Source: Symsagittifera roscoffensis (lineage: Eukaryota; Xenacoelomorpha; Acoela; Convolutidae). From it: DNA of 60,000 bases. The notes beneath the pieces were generated by a model. The model did not search any database. It saw only the letters and a program-made list of their open reading frames with translations, and was not told the origin of the DNA. The stretch is taken from positions 32,664,141 to 32,724,140 of the forward strand of contig NC_087071.1 of NCBI RefSeq assembly GCF_963678635.1, in the 5' to 3' direction. Shown piece after piece: positions 21,055-32,204 of the stretch. The position numbers and the translations under genes are program-made. Numbering within the stretch: the first letter of the stretch is position 1; every line of letters begins with the position of its first letter.

Positions 21055-22870
21055 ATGAGCCGACAACTTGGATCCCTCCATCGCTCAAATTCCCTCCCAG
21101 CCAACCTCCAAACTCAAATCCCAATAATTCCTCTTTTTGCTTTCCCACCACCCGATTTTCCGATTATTAATATATCATCAAGCACGAATTATGATACTAA
21201 CTCAGATATTTCAGTTTTATATTCTATCTCACAATTTAATAACCCTAATGTAGAAACCCCCGACGAAATTGCAGACTCCGAACCATCTCCCTCTAATTAT
21301 ACCCAGACCAACTCTTCAGTTTTTTCAAAACCCCCTTTTCAACCAATTCCATCTAATAATCCACTCCCATCCATTACCACTCCTTCTTATGCTTCCCAAG
21401 TGACCCCAACCGATTCTCCACATCATTTCGACAGATCATGTAATAATTCCCCAGATACCCCCCAAATTTCCCAGGAGCTCGATAACTTTATAACTTACAA
21501 CAACAATTAATACACCCCAACACCCTTACCATACATCAACTATCATCCACAATAACATCCTCAAATCAACCTACACCCACACCCTCCTCAACTTACACTT
21601 CATCATTAGCACAATCATCCACATCCACCGAAACACCTACTAGCACTCACAGAGCTTATCGCACCTTTAAACGAAAATTTCCAAATCACCCATTCCCAAC
21701 CAAAACCGGAACAACCCGCGAATATATTAACCACCCGCAACACACCAACACAAAAAATTTTCTTGAAATCACCTTACCCTCATTTCCGCAATATACATTA
21801 AACACACCTAACGACACTAATGACACACGCAATTTTGTAGATGAACATGTTTTAATGCCAACACTTCATTGGACAGCTTATTATAATTTTACTAATCCCC
21901 TTTGCCTATCTCTAACAAATAATCATGACAGCATAGAAAAGAACAAAAATATGTTATATAGACTCACCACAACACTAACACCTCGACAATTTTTTTACGT
22001 TGGATATAAAAAATTACTGAAAACCTTCACTGCACCCCGAGCTAACGAATTTGCAATAGAATACTAGGATCATAATATCATCCGCCCTAATCAAGACCAA
22101 TTTTTAGATGAAGACCGCTTCGCAAACCCGCAACTAACAGAAAAAATTTTTCATCAAAACATCATACGTATTCACACTTAATATTTTTGATAGAGAAAAT
22201 GACCACATTATTTCAGAATCACTAGCTGATAGTTAAGCATACGAGAGCTTCTATGATAAATTTCAGTTATTTTCACTAACCTTTACTTTCTTTCACCACA
22301 GGAACGCGATTTGCACTGTTCCCACGATATTATGTTACGCACTAAACAAACCCACACATATACATACTATCGTTTTATACAAAATCATTTTGATTTGCAC
22401 ACCCCACCCCATCAAGACAACCTCACCATCGTTTTCAGTTTCTTAACTCAAAGTACACATCACCATTTTTCCTTAATTTTACATATTGCATCCAAGATAT
22501 TAACCTCCACGGCATCCTCCGCAACTATGACCCAGTTACCCAAGTGTATATATTCTGTCCCATCGCGAAGACCTTCAATGCCGAAGAATCCAGACCCCTC
22601 CTTATCCCGCATGAATTCAACCAGCCTATTGAAATACCCATATTAGAATTCATTCACAATACTAAAAATAATCATAAAATATATAACCTCTTTCAAAACA
22701 CACCTTACGAGTTTGCAGTAGGCACCGAAGAACTAAACATCATTAAAGCACTTCAATTGCTTTGGCCACTGCTACAAACTAAAAACATCATACGCATACT
22801 AGCCAAATTACTAACAACATCAGATATGATACACGACATCTTCCCTCTCGGCTTTTTCCCAGAAGATTAA
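21055..22870 (+). pseudogene. ORF4, unknown accessory protein after env
   Basis: ATG 21055 (MSRQLGSLHR) lies 18 bp after the env stop. A Pro/Ser/Thr/Asn-rich N-terminal half (21055-21510, then another frame to about 21830) is followed by a more ordered C-terminal half: DEHVLMPTLHWTAYYNFTNP near 21840, RQFFYVGYKKLLKTF near 21990, then YIFCPIAKTFNAEESRPLL near 22545, ending at 22870 in IHDIFPLGFFPED. At least three frame changes and one stop interrupt it, so ancestral length was about 600 codons. No membrane segment, zinc motif or catalytic signature is recognised. A reading frame this long after env is not part of the standard Ty3/gypsy plan. It could be a complex-retrovirus-type accessory gene or a captured host or virus gene. 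Confidence 0.5.
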
Positions 22871-24584
22871 GGTAAGTATAATTTGAAATACTCTTAACTA
22901 ATAAATTTAAATTAAAACTAACCATTTTCTATCAATGTTTGATTTATATTTCTAGTCTTCACACCACGATCATCTACAAAACAGAAAATAAAAATAAAAA
23001 TACAAACTTGTTAAATTCTCTTAAAATTCGTTAATTTCTTGCACTAAATAATGTAGTAAAATTCATACCAAATGTAGTAATTTTATCTATAAAATATTTC
23101 CTCATGAAGCAGTAAACTTAATTATTCAGAAAATTTATAATTTTAAAATGCCCCAAAACGCAGTAAAATTCAAATTCTATGCAATAAATTGATAAAATGA
23201 GAAAGCAGTACTAACCTTTTCAATATTTTCATTCACTCGCACAAGAATTCTATCCAAATTCGCACAGCTCACCCACAAAGAATTGTTTAAAAAATGATTT
23301 TGAGTTTCAAGCTTTCACTATCAACAACTCTAACACACGATAGCAAGTTTCAAACTTTCCTTTAACCCGGTTGGAAAGGAATTATATACTAAACCATAGT
23401 TTAGTATATAATTCCTCCCGGGTTAAAGGAAAGTTTGAAACTTGCTATCGTGTGTTAGAGTTGTTGATAGTGAAAGCTTGAAACTCAAAATTGTGAAAGC
23501 TTGAAACCAACGCAGCTTACTAAACACCACAAATCATAAAATAACAGCATGACTAAGAAAAGAAAACCAACGGTACCCAAACCAGATTAACCCAGTTTAA
23601 AACTGGATAATTTATTTTTTGAAGACTATTATAAAGTCTAAGAAAGAAACAATGAAACACAAAAAGTCGCAGGACAAACCCATGCCAAAAACAATTTGAT
23701 TTTTGAAAAAAGACACAACCAAAAAAACATAAGAAAGACCAACATAAACCCAACATAAAACGTTATCACATAACAGGACCTCTCAAAGATACAGCATGAA
23801 ATTATACTCCCACTCCTGGCCTAACCCACTAGAGAGGACGTCCTAAGCATGCTCTATAGCCGGCCTAACCCACCGCGCGACATCCACGCTTTGTGACCAC
23901 ACTCCTATTTTTAATAAGAGGTACTCAAGGGTGAGTAACTCTTCAAAATAACCAAACTAAAACAAAACGCTTTTGTGAAAACGACTAACTAAAATCATGA
24001 TTAAAAAACCGAAATAACATAAATTTAAAAAATGTAAATCATACTTTGCAGTATATAGATCATACACAACAACAAAGACGAACATCCAAAGACTAGACGA
24101 TCCCATCACACTCGAACAAAAGAATGGCTAAACACAACCGACATGCCGTCCACAATCACAACTCAAAGGATTTAGAGTACGACTTGACTCCGCAGAAAAG
24201 GACTTCCTTGAACTAGAACAATCACCACCTCGATGTTCAAGTATACGTACAGATCCGAGTTACAAGGCATCCCTTTCACACACGATCTTCACGCCATTCC
24301 CAGACGAGGTTGCACACAAAACAAGTTCTCTACATAATACAGAAAAACCTGTCATAGCAAACCATTTTGAAATCGGGTTGATTTCATTGGGGATCACAGT
24401 CGTGTCGTTGTCGAATGACGACGTAACAATTTCCTATCCATAATTCCAGCGTCCTGGAACGTTCTTCTCCAAGAAAAACCGGACAAGAAAATGATGTTCG
24501 CCAAATACCAACGTTCATCATACATTCTTCAAATTGCAGAGAAGAAAGATAGTTCTAAAAAACTCTGTAAGCCCCGGATGGGTG
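22871..24584 (+). other. 1.7-kb 3' non-coding region of copy B
   Basis: No reading frame is convincing. It contains an AT-rich stretch with repeated GCAGTAAAATTCA-like words (23040-23210), the long hairpin at 23297-23491, a 15-bp palindrome CCAGTTTAAAACTGG at about 23596, and two related CCTAACCCAC... blocks at about 23818-23880. The sequence just before the 3' LTR (AAGCCCCGGATGGG) is only weakly purine-rich, so I could not identify a convincing polypurine tract. Confidence 0.5.
23297..23491. repeat. Long near-perfect inverted repeat (hairpin, about 95-bp arms)
   Basis: The left arm runs from ATTTTGAGTTTCAAGC to TATACTAAAC; the right arm is its reverse complement except for a short indel beside CCCGG (left has 5 extra bases). 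The loop is 4 nt (CATA). No clear target duplication was found at the ends; TGAAAGCTTGAAAC is repeated directly just outside the right arm. It may be a small foldback element inserted in the retroelement or part of its 3' region. RNA read through it would fold into a long duplex. Confidence 0.85.
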
Positions 24585-24992
24585 GAACTTGATCTAAACT
24601 ACATTTTATAATTGGATAAATTGGATATTTTACCACTGTAAAATATTTAATATTAACCAATCATAATCCATCTAACTAACAACCCACTTAATTGTAAGTG
24701 CTGAAATTACTTGTAATTTCAGCACCAGAGAGATTTGAATTTAACTTAGAAATTAGTTGCCTCTCCAAAAAAACTTCAGCAGTTGCAATAAGCCAGTATA
24801 CTCTAGATCTATTGAGCCTAGCAGAGACTAGTTAAACACCCTGAGACTAGTAGATATACGAGTAAGATTAGGATCGGTATTAGACTAAGAAGTTGCACGA
24901 ATCTATCCGGCCGAAAATAAGATAGCGTGACGAGCAGACGGTGTACGCTATCCGAAATTACTCTATGAGTTAACCACATCGGTGATAACTCA
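24585..24992 (+). repeat. 3' LTR of copy B
   Basis: It starts TGGAACTTGATC and ends GATAACTCA, about 408 bp, with the same internal palindrome (24698-24725) as the 5' LTR. About 13 differences from the 5' LTR (~3%) give a rough measure of time since insertion. The match ends exactly where the 5' copy enters its primer-binding site, which fixes the LTR limit. Confidence 0.92.
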
Positions 24993-24996
24993 ATAT

Positions 24997-26116
24997 GGAC
25001 AGATTCGAACAATTAAACAATGTTTAGAAAAACGTCTTCCACTAAACTTATTTTCCCGTTTTTGAATTATTGCTTAGTTTTTCAAGAAAATGCGCTACCC
25101 CCTAATAACTCAGTCTGATACTTGTTGAAAAAAAAACATTAAATTGTTTCACAAGCAAGAAAGACAAGCTTTGAATCTAAATGAAACAGTTAAAACGCTT
25201 TTGGAGATTTGTTGCCTTTGCGAGTTTTGAGAGCAATACACTGTGATTTTGTTCCATCTACTGTCCGACGTGCCAAAGTACCAACATGTTCTCCTGACTG
25301 ACTTTGTAAAACTGTTAGAACGAACTCGAAAAAACCCCCTCACAAAACAAACGAAATTCGCCAAATATGCTCATCGCAGAACACAGTAAAAAGACATCAA
25401 GCTACAATCTTTCAAGAAGGAGAAAAAATCTAAATAAAAATGCCCAGCTATTCAGCATCGTTCGAAAAAAATACCTCTCGTGCATGCATACCATGGGTCG
25501 TTTTTTTTTGGTCTGGAATCATTATTTGCGTGTGTTTTGCCGGTCCTGAACCCAATCTATCGCGTTACTACCAATTCTCGGAGCAATCTCATCATTGTGG
25601 TGATCGAGGAAAACCGGATGTTGTAAGATATTAGCTGAAACGAGGACTCGATGTGATGGAATCACTGATAGACGAACTAGAAACAGTCGAGAAAACGTTC
25701 TAGGCCAAGAAGCACTACGTTATCTATGGAACTACCAGAAGTAGAAGAAGATGCTTATCGCTGCTGGATTTGGAAGAGAACAGTTGGCTGATGTGGAAGT
25801 TTTGGTGCTCGACAACTGTGCAGTCCTTAATAGAGCCCTAAGAAAGAGCAACCCCAGGAATGTGTTTTCTGTAGTACCCAGCCCTCAAGAAAAAGACATG
25901 TCACTGACAATCTAAGTATGAATCAAAAAAATTAGGGACAAAAATGGTTTAAAAAATATCTATAAAAATATGCGTTTCATAAATTCATATAAACCCATGG
26001 AAAAAGCATGAAAACTGAGGGTTATTATACAACCAGCAAAATGTGAGATAAAAGTTAATCGGAGTAAGAAAAATTATGCACTTTTTTAATTCAAAAATCT
26101 AAGACGTTGCACGATC
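24997..26116. other. Flank of copy B: degraded protein-like stretches of unknown origin
   Basis: Higher GC and short open stretches suggest decayed coding DNA. On the - strand at about 25190-25330 a frame reads GTLARRTVDGTKSQC then KTRKGNKSPKAF. On the + strand at about 25610-25700 a frame reads RGLDVMESLIDELETVEK, which weakly recalls the segment between exonuclease motifs of Polinton-type polymerases (an RG.D/E..  FL..L...  pattern). It lies 400-500 bp upstream of the certain polymerase fragment at 26117, so one decayed Polinton-like element could cover both. I do not call a gene. Confidence 0.3.
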
Positions 26117-26362
26117 GGCGACTACCACGGTCTATACATCACTATTCAAATGCTTCTACTAGCATCAGTATTCAAAGAAATGCGGGATATGTGCCGAGAA
26201 GCATACGGTGTTGACTGTTCACGCTACTACACTTCGAAAAAATTGTCGGATGATATGGTTTTATAAACTTGCCTACCGGATATGCGCCTGCCGACAGACA
26301 GCGACCACTTGGACATAGTTGAGCTGGCGATACGGGGCGGGATGTGTGTCGTTGAAGAGTAA
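26117..26362 (+). pseudogene. Fragment of Polinton/adintovirus-type DNA polymerase B
   Basis: 81 codons read in one frame with a single internal TAA (26264-26266). The blocks in order are GDYHGLYITIQMLLLASVFK, EMRDMCREAYGVDCSRYYTS, KKLSDDMVL and LAIRGGMCVV. In protein-primed B-family polymerases of Polintons/Mavericks and adintoviruses the same order is D.H.LY...D.LLLADVFE, FR..C...Y.LDP..Y.T.PGL..DA.L and E.GIRGG. This is the exonuclease-to-palm region around the third exonuclease motif. The motif Asp of DVLLLADV is replaced (IQMLLLASV), so it is dead as well as truncated. No integrase, capsid or terminal inverted repeat of a Polinton was recognised nearby. Confidence 0.75.
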
Positions 26363-26620
26363 GAAGTACACTAAAGCCAATAGCAAAACTGATAACAGCT
26401 TAGAGGCGGTATTCAAAAATCAACAATTTTAGAGTAAAAAAAATATTACCATTGAATCGAAAAACAGCTCAAAATTCAAACAATCGTGGCCAATAACAGT
26501 GCTTTTCATCATTCGACTGAAAACAATTCCTTCTGCATGGTTGTTTGTCTACTGTGCCGTCTGGTCACTTCAAAACGTTTTAAGATGTTTATCTGCTGCA
26601 AATGAAATAAGGTTATCTTT

Positions 26621-26654
26621 CAACCTTCCAATAAAAGAAGTGATTGGAAGGTTG
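26621..26654. repeat. Perfect 12-bp hairpin
   Basis: CAACCTTCCAAT, a 10-nt loop, then ATTGGAAGGTTG. It stands alone; nothing shows whether it is functional. Confidence 0.6.
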
Positions 26655-29084
26655 GCCTCACTACGGCAGTAGGCTCCAAGCATTCAAAATTTTTAGTGGG
26701 TTCATAGTTTCTGACCTGGTATGAACCGGAGGAAATATACCGACGCGAGTTATATGAAATTTTAGCAGGCCTTTCAAAAATTGCACAGCAATTATTCGTA
26801 CATAGCCATTTTTTGTGTCACAAACCCGGTAGGAAGAAGATACTGACAAGGTGGTCAATCTAACAATTAACCGAGAAGGTATTGAAAGCAATTCTTTTAT
26901 TATTAGTAGCAAAAAGTAAGAAAATAGGCATCCAAAAATTATAGTCAGATAGAAGATCTATAAATCGAACACAGCCTTGTTAATCTTTTAATTAAAATTT
27001 GTTGAATATTATCTAATAATCGAAGTTGCATGCTTTACCGCAATTTGATTTTTTTAAATAAAAACTTAATGTTTTGTTCTTTTGAACTGAAAATACAGGT
27101 TGTTCGTAGATTTCAATAGAATAAACTTGAAGTTGTCTTTAGGTAAGCAAAACAAAGGAGTGAAAAGTGCAATGATGAAAGCACTTTTGAATGAAATAAA
27201 ACATAAATTGAAACGGTCAGAATTATGGAAAAGTTACGCTCTCATCATGTCACAACACTCATATTGACAATAGGAACGTGAGCAAGCTGTTTCTAATATT
27301 TTTCACAGGATTCGTGACAATAAAATTATAGGATCGCTAAATTGGAATCTTTCAAGGAACCAGCCTTTCGCGGTTGTGTTGCGTTAATCTTTTTAAGAAA
27401 TTTTCAAAATCCTGACGCTAAACTTCCCCGGTTATCTCTGGGAAATGTTGGGATACAAATTTCATATTTTTTTTGAAAAAAGGAGCCAAACTTAGAAGTA
27501 CGCGGCGGCCCATGGATTACCCCTCTCGGTTTACGCCCTCCATTGCCGGCCGATTGGTAATTACTATTTTAAGCAAAAGGAACATTCATAGAAGTGCTCA
27601 CCATTCTTCAACGAACCTTCATCACCTTGTTATCCATATTCAAAAAGCTTCACAGAAAACCAAAACCTTTGAATGATGCACTGAATACATCGCTTGCTGC
27701 TACGAGCATTTTTATCTTTGGGGTTTTAAGAAAAATTCAAATTTCGCTATATGACTTTTTTTAATTATGCTTTTTTGATTTCTCACAGTTCAAGTAGCTC
27801 AACTAGATTCCATTTAATTTGTGTTAGTTAATTGAAACTAAATTATTTCCAAGAGTAGCCATTTTCACTGCAAAGTAGCTCTTAATAACTCAAGATTCTC
27901 TTTGGAACAAAAGCAATGTTGTATCTCGCTGCAACTCCTTATTGATTTGGTCACATATTATAGTACTTATAACTTTCAAATCGCACAAAAATTAACACGA
28001 GCAGAAGTTCAAACTTCAAATGTCGGAAAAGAGCTTTCTCAGCCGTCAAAAAAGGTTCGTTGTTTAAATCACGAAAACCAGCTCTACCTAATTGTTTGCA
28101 ATGCATCAAAAAATTCAATGGCAAAGATTCATTGCTTTAATCATCTTTAAGATTTTTCAAGCCCCATTTTCAGGTTTTGCCGAAACCAACACCACCACAC
28201 CATTATTTTCCTAAAAACCAATCATTTTGTATGCCTGCAACATGAAGCAATTATTTGTTGCAATCAATCGTTAAAGTACACTACCACAATTTCGGCACTT
28301 CAGAAAAGAAATTTTAAAATTCAATTCAAATTAATTCGAACCCGGATATTTTTCCGTGGGACCAATCATATGAAGGAAAATAATCTAAAGAAATGTAAAG
28401 ATTTACATTTCTGTTGAAATGTGCATCTGTTGAAATGTTAAGATTTAGCTTGATCCAATCACCGTTACCGGTTAAGAATCATCAAAAGAACCTAGAGCAA
28501 AATACGGCTAGCATTTTGTATTTTCTCCTTCTTTATGGTTTAATTTTTGTACTTTTGTACACGTATTATGTTAAGGGGGACAAAAAATTCCCCCTTTTAC
28601 TACTATGAGGAGTTTTTCAACTTATCTGAAACTGAAAGCTTTACTAATCAAGTTTCAGGAATACCGTTGCCATATCTATTGTAATTAGAAAATTCCCTTG
28701 TGAGTGCTTTTGTACTTTAATTTGAAATTCAGTTTATTACGTTTCTTTGGTTCAACATATTGAATACTGTTGAAAATGACATATGTTGACTGAACGAAAC
28801 GTCATCTGGTTATTACGAACAGAATCAATGGATTAACATATTTTTGGCCTGTTAGTCTATACAAAACCCTCCTTCTTCAGGTGTCGATAAAAATTATAAA
28901 AATTGAGTTTAGATAGCTAAGATTTAGTTCAAAGCCCAAAATAAAAATATGAAGAATTTTTTACTGTTTTTGCGGTGTTCTCATCTTCTGTGTACAAGCA
29001 GGTGGGTATGTTTTCGAGAATTGTTTTCGTATTTGATATCTAAGTAAGTTCATTTACAATGAACAGTCAATAATTAGAAAGCTT
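26655..29084. other. No gene recognised
   Basis: AT-rich sequence with only short open frames. A GC-richer patch at about 27478-27560 could be decayed coding DNA but matches nothing I recognise. Confidence 0.5.
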
Positions 29085-29640
29085 ATTGTTCCGACTTTCG
29101 ATACGAAAGTAACGGAATATTTGTGCTCGGGGTGGGATTTTTTTCTTCAGACAAATTTCGACTTTTTAACTAGCCATTTTTGACGGAATTTTTTAATAGC
29201 ATTCGAAGGGTATTGTTGTCCTGAGCTTAAATTTGAAAAGATATTTCACCTGTGATCAGTTTTTGTAAAGTTATGAGAGTTTAAAGATTGCCATTTTGGC
29301 CATTTTGACCAATTTGGGACAGTTAACGCGCAATATAATTAACGAGTAAGCGAGATTTAATCCGTCTTATAAACCGTTCCAAATTGGTTGAACGAAGCTT
29401 ATTTGCCATAATTGATTTGTTACAAGGAACAAAATCTATCTTTTTGTACTTTATATGGCATGTGGGGGGAATGATTTTCATAAAAAAATGTCAAATTTTA
29501 GAAAAAAAACTTCATTTTATTTTATTTCATTTATTTTTTTTATGTATTACTGCTGCTCAATAAACCTTAAAAGGCAGTCGGAAAATTCGGGGCTTCGCCC
29601 TGATACGAGCAGTCTTGTTATGGTTTTTGTTCCTAGTAAA
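29085..29640 (+). repeat. Dispersed repeat family, best-preserved copy
   Basis: Landmarks in order: TTCCGACTTTCGATACGAAA, GTGCTCGGGGTGGGATTTTT, CGACTTTTTAACTAGCC, TATTGTTGTCCTGAGCTTAA, a run of GCCATTTTGGCCATTTTGACC, and CGCCCTGATACGAGCAGTCT near the end. The same landmarks, diverged, occur in the same orientation at 32205-32350, 32860-33060, 39370-39520 and 53500-54010, and inverted at about 31215-31250. No protein is encoded; the family is not identified. Confidence 0.6.
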
Positions 29641-30305
29641 GCATTTTAGTTTTTGATTGCATTTATGACAAAAAATGTCTTTGTAGTACTTGTTTGTACA
29701 AGATATTCAAGTGCTTTTCGTTTTTTTTTCGAAATAAAATCAATAAAAAAGCAATAATTCTGCAAAATGATCGTTTCTTCAAGGAATCATTCAGAAAAAT
29801 ATATCAAAAACAAGTTAGTTAGCTTTTCGCAGCCTTTAGAAACGGTTTATAATGTGTCTACTAAAATTTTAATTATAATGAGTTAAAGTTAATTCCATCT
29901 TCAATCTGATGTCGCAAATGAAATTTTTCGAGAAATTTTCAGAAGGGATTGGGACGAAGGTTTAAAACGAATGGATTTTATTGGTTCTAAATGCTTCCGA
30001 TTGCTGCCAGGCAAATATAAGAACTTTTACGAAGCAGAAAAAGACTGCAAACGACTGTGAGGTAGTGATGATATCAAACTTTTACTTTTCTTCTTTTCTT
30101 TCTGGCCTTCTCAATTTTTTTTGATTGAAATTATTCGAAAAAAAGCCAAATTGTGCTCATTTTGATCTCAAAAACAATTAAGTTCACTTATTTTAATTAC
30201 CAAGATAACTCTTTTAATCTACTTTTTAAGACTTTCATCAGCTTCCTTGTAAATTTTTGGATGCACGCCAAGCTAAAAATTAAGTTTCACCGATTATCTA
30301 GAGTA

Positions 30306-30776
30306 CACTCAAAAAAATGAACATGTAATTTTACAAAAAAAAATTATGTAATTTCACATGTTCGTCACATGTAATTAAAACCTCGGGAGAAATTGCGTCT
30401 CACAAGTGATTCACATGTCCAACCATGGAAAATCACATGCTTTTTCCCGGATTTTTTTTTCAATTCCCACGTGATTTTTTGTGTAATTTACATGTTTTTC
30501 ATGTGAATTCACACGTCAGCTCATGTGTGATCACATGTCGGAAATTGAGATTTCATGAAGATTAACATGATTGCTCATGTAATTTCACATGTGTGCTCAT
30601 GTAATTTCACAAAATTGTTCATATAAATTCACATGTGTGCTCATGTCAATTCACATGTATGTACATGTGATTTTGACATGTGTTTTTTTACGTGTTATTT
30701 GACGCTTGTGATTCTACGTTTTGTTTCATGTAATAACTTTACATGTGAGAAATTACATGTTCATTTTTTGAGAGTG
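30306..30776. mobile_element. 471-bp MITE with TA target duplication (Tc1/mariner-like)
   Basis: The left end CACTCAAAAAAATGAACATG and the right end (reverse complement CACTCTCAAAAAATGAACAT) form terminal inverted repeats of about 25 bp. TA flanks each side (30304-30305 and 30777-30778), the duplication made by Tc1/mariner-class transposases. The interior holds no ORF but repeats the words TCACATG, ACATGTAATTTCAC and GCTCATGTAA many times on both strands, so it can fold over most of its length. It would need a transposase from elsewhere. Confidence 0.85.
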
Positions 30777-31314
30777 TAAGAGGCCCGGTTATAGTTCTTT
30801 GTTTATTATCCAGAAGCCTTTTTCGGAGAAGTCTAATTGTTTCATTCATCATTCATTTTATTTTCGCCACATAAAAAATCTCCGAATGATACTTCATATA
30901 TTTTTTTGATCTTGGTTAGTGCAATAAAAAGTGAGTTGGTTAGTGAGTTTCAGTGCAATAAAAATTTCAGTTTTATAGGGCCTTAAGACCAAAAAAAATT
31001 AGATATGAACTGCAAAAAAATGTTGATGTCGCTCATTTCTTATTTCCTGTTCTATTTTTCCTGTTTTGTTGACCAATTTCACTGTCTTTTCCACTAGCCG
31101 GGCAAATTCAAAAATTTTAATATAGTTGTTTTAGGTAGTGTTATATTGCCAAATGCGTGCTTTTATAATAAAAGTATGATTAAACATGTCAAAAATGTTT
31201 TATGTATTCACCGTGCAAGGTTTCATCCCACCCCGAACCCACACTTGGATTGGGAGTTTCTACTAATTCCCCATCCAACACGGGGTGTTGAAAAAAATCT
31301 GACTTGAATTTTGA

Positions 31315-31380
31315 CAAATGGAGATATATCAATGGAGATACACAATGGATACACATACACAATGGAGATATATCAGCCTA
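31315..31380 (+). repeat. Short imperfect tandem repeat
   Basis: AATGGAGATATATCA, AATGGAGATACACA, AATGGATACACATACACA and AATGGAGATATATCA follow each other. Confidence 0.6.
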
Positions 31381-31562
31381 AAAAACCATGTTTGATTGGT
31401 CCAAATAGCAGGAGTAGCCAATAAAAGATTCAAGCACGTTCGAAAATTTAATAGAAGTTAAGATTTAAAAATGTTTTGAGTTGAATTGACTCTTATTTAG
31501 GTAGCTATAAATAATTCCTCTGATGAGGTTTTTATATCTTTCTTATCTTTTGTAGATGGTCA

Positions 31563-31745
31563 TTTGATTTTATTCCAGAGGCGGTAAAACTTTGAAACTT
31601 TTTTAATTTTGTTAAAATTGAGAAACTGCGGGAGACATTTCCCGAAACTGAGACTAAACATTTGTGGATGGGCGCCATAAAGCCACGGCTTGTTGGAGAT
31701 TCGGCGACAGAAAGAGTGGAAGATTTTTTCAAGGTACCAAATTAA
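31563..31745 (+). pseudogene. Gag-like fragment
   Basis: Sixty codons, with one TGA at 31593, read FIPEAVKL then FFNFVKIEKLRETFPE, HLWMGAIKPRLVGDSATERV and EDFFK. This resembles the helical capsid start of LTR-retroelement gag proteins (F.P.... F...ie.l...fp....L..ai...L.GdA...v..f). The stretch is much better protein than its surroundings but no partner domains are near. It does not belong to the giant element. Confidence 0.35.
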
Positions 31746-32204
31746 TTTATGGCGTCCGCTAAAAAATTTCTTTTCTTTTTAAAACGTAATTGCTGGAAAC
31801 AATCATGTTTCCAAGTTTCACTGTTATTTGAGAAAAATAATATTAGCGCGTAATTGCATCTTTGATGTTATTTTTTAATATTTGAAATGTTTTGTTTTTG
31901 CGGCTTTAACTTAAACTCAACTATTAAATAAGTTTAACATTTTCTATAATTTTTTTTATAATTGTTCCCGATTTTAGAATTTTTTCGTTTTTTTTTTTTA
32001 ATTTTGTTCGTTTCAGGAAGATTGCGGTCTTTGTCCAATTTTAGGAAATCTGACACCATTTTGTAGTTAAACAACTAGTTCCAAATGTTATGTTTCCGTT
32101 TTTTCAGGGATCAACTTAAAGAACTTCCTTCTAGAAAAGCATTGACTTTAGAAATATTTTTAGGCTTAGCTTATCGGTCGGATTAATTCCGTATGGTTTG
32201 ATTT

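Larger units (their letters stand above)
5984..24992 (+). mobile_element. Giant (19 kb) env-bearing Ty3/gypsy-class retroelement, copy B, full length
   Basis: LTRs of about 408 bp (5984-6392 and 24585-24992) bound it; they start TG, end CA and differ at roughly 13 sites. ATAT occurs directly before 5984 and directly after 24992, fitting a 4-bp target duplication. The order is LTR, primer site, leader, ORF1, gag, protease, RT, RNase H, integrase, gap, ORF3, envelope, ORF4, 3' non-coding, LTR. The order PR-RT-RH-IN, the YLDD box and the GPY module place it in Ty3/gypsy. Most known members are 5-10 kb; this one is double that. It is a fossil: RT, RNase H, env and gag each carry stops or frameshifts, though the integrase ORF is open. 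Confidence 0.9.

Noticed and set aside
30306-30776. CRISPR-like or satellite array from the repeated CACATG words.
   Set aside because: Spacing is irregular, there are no spacers of constant size, and the block has transposon ends with TA duplications.
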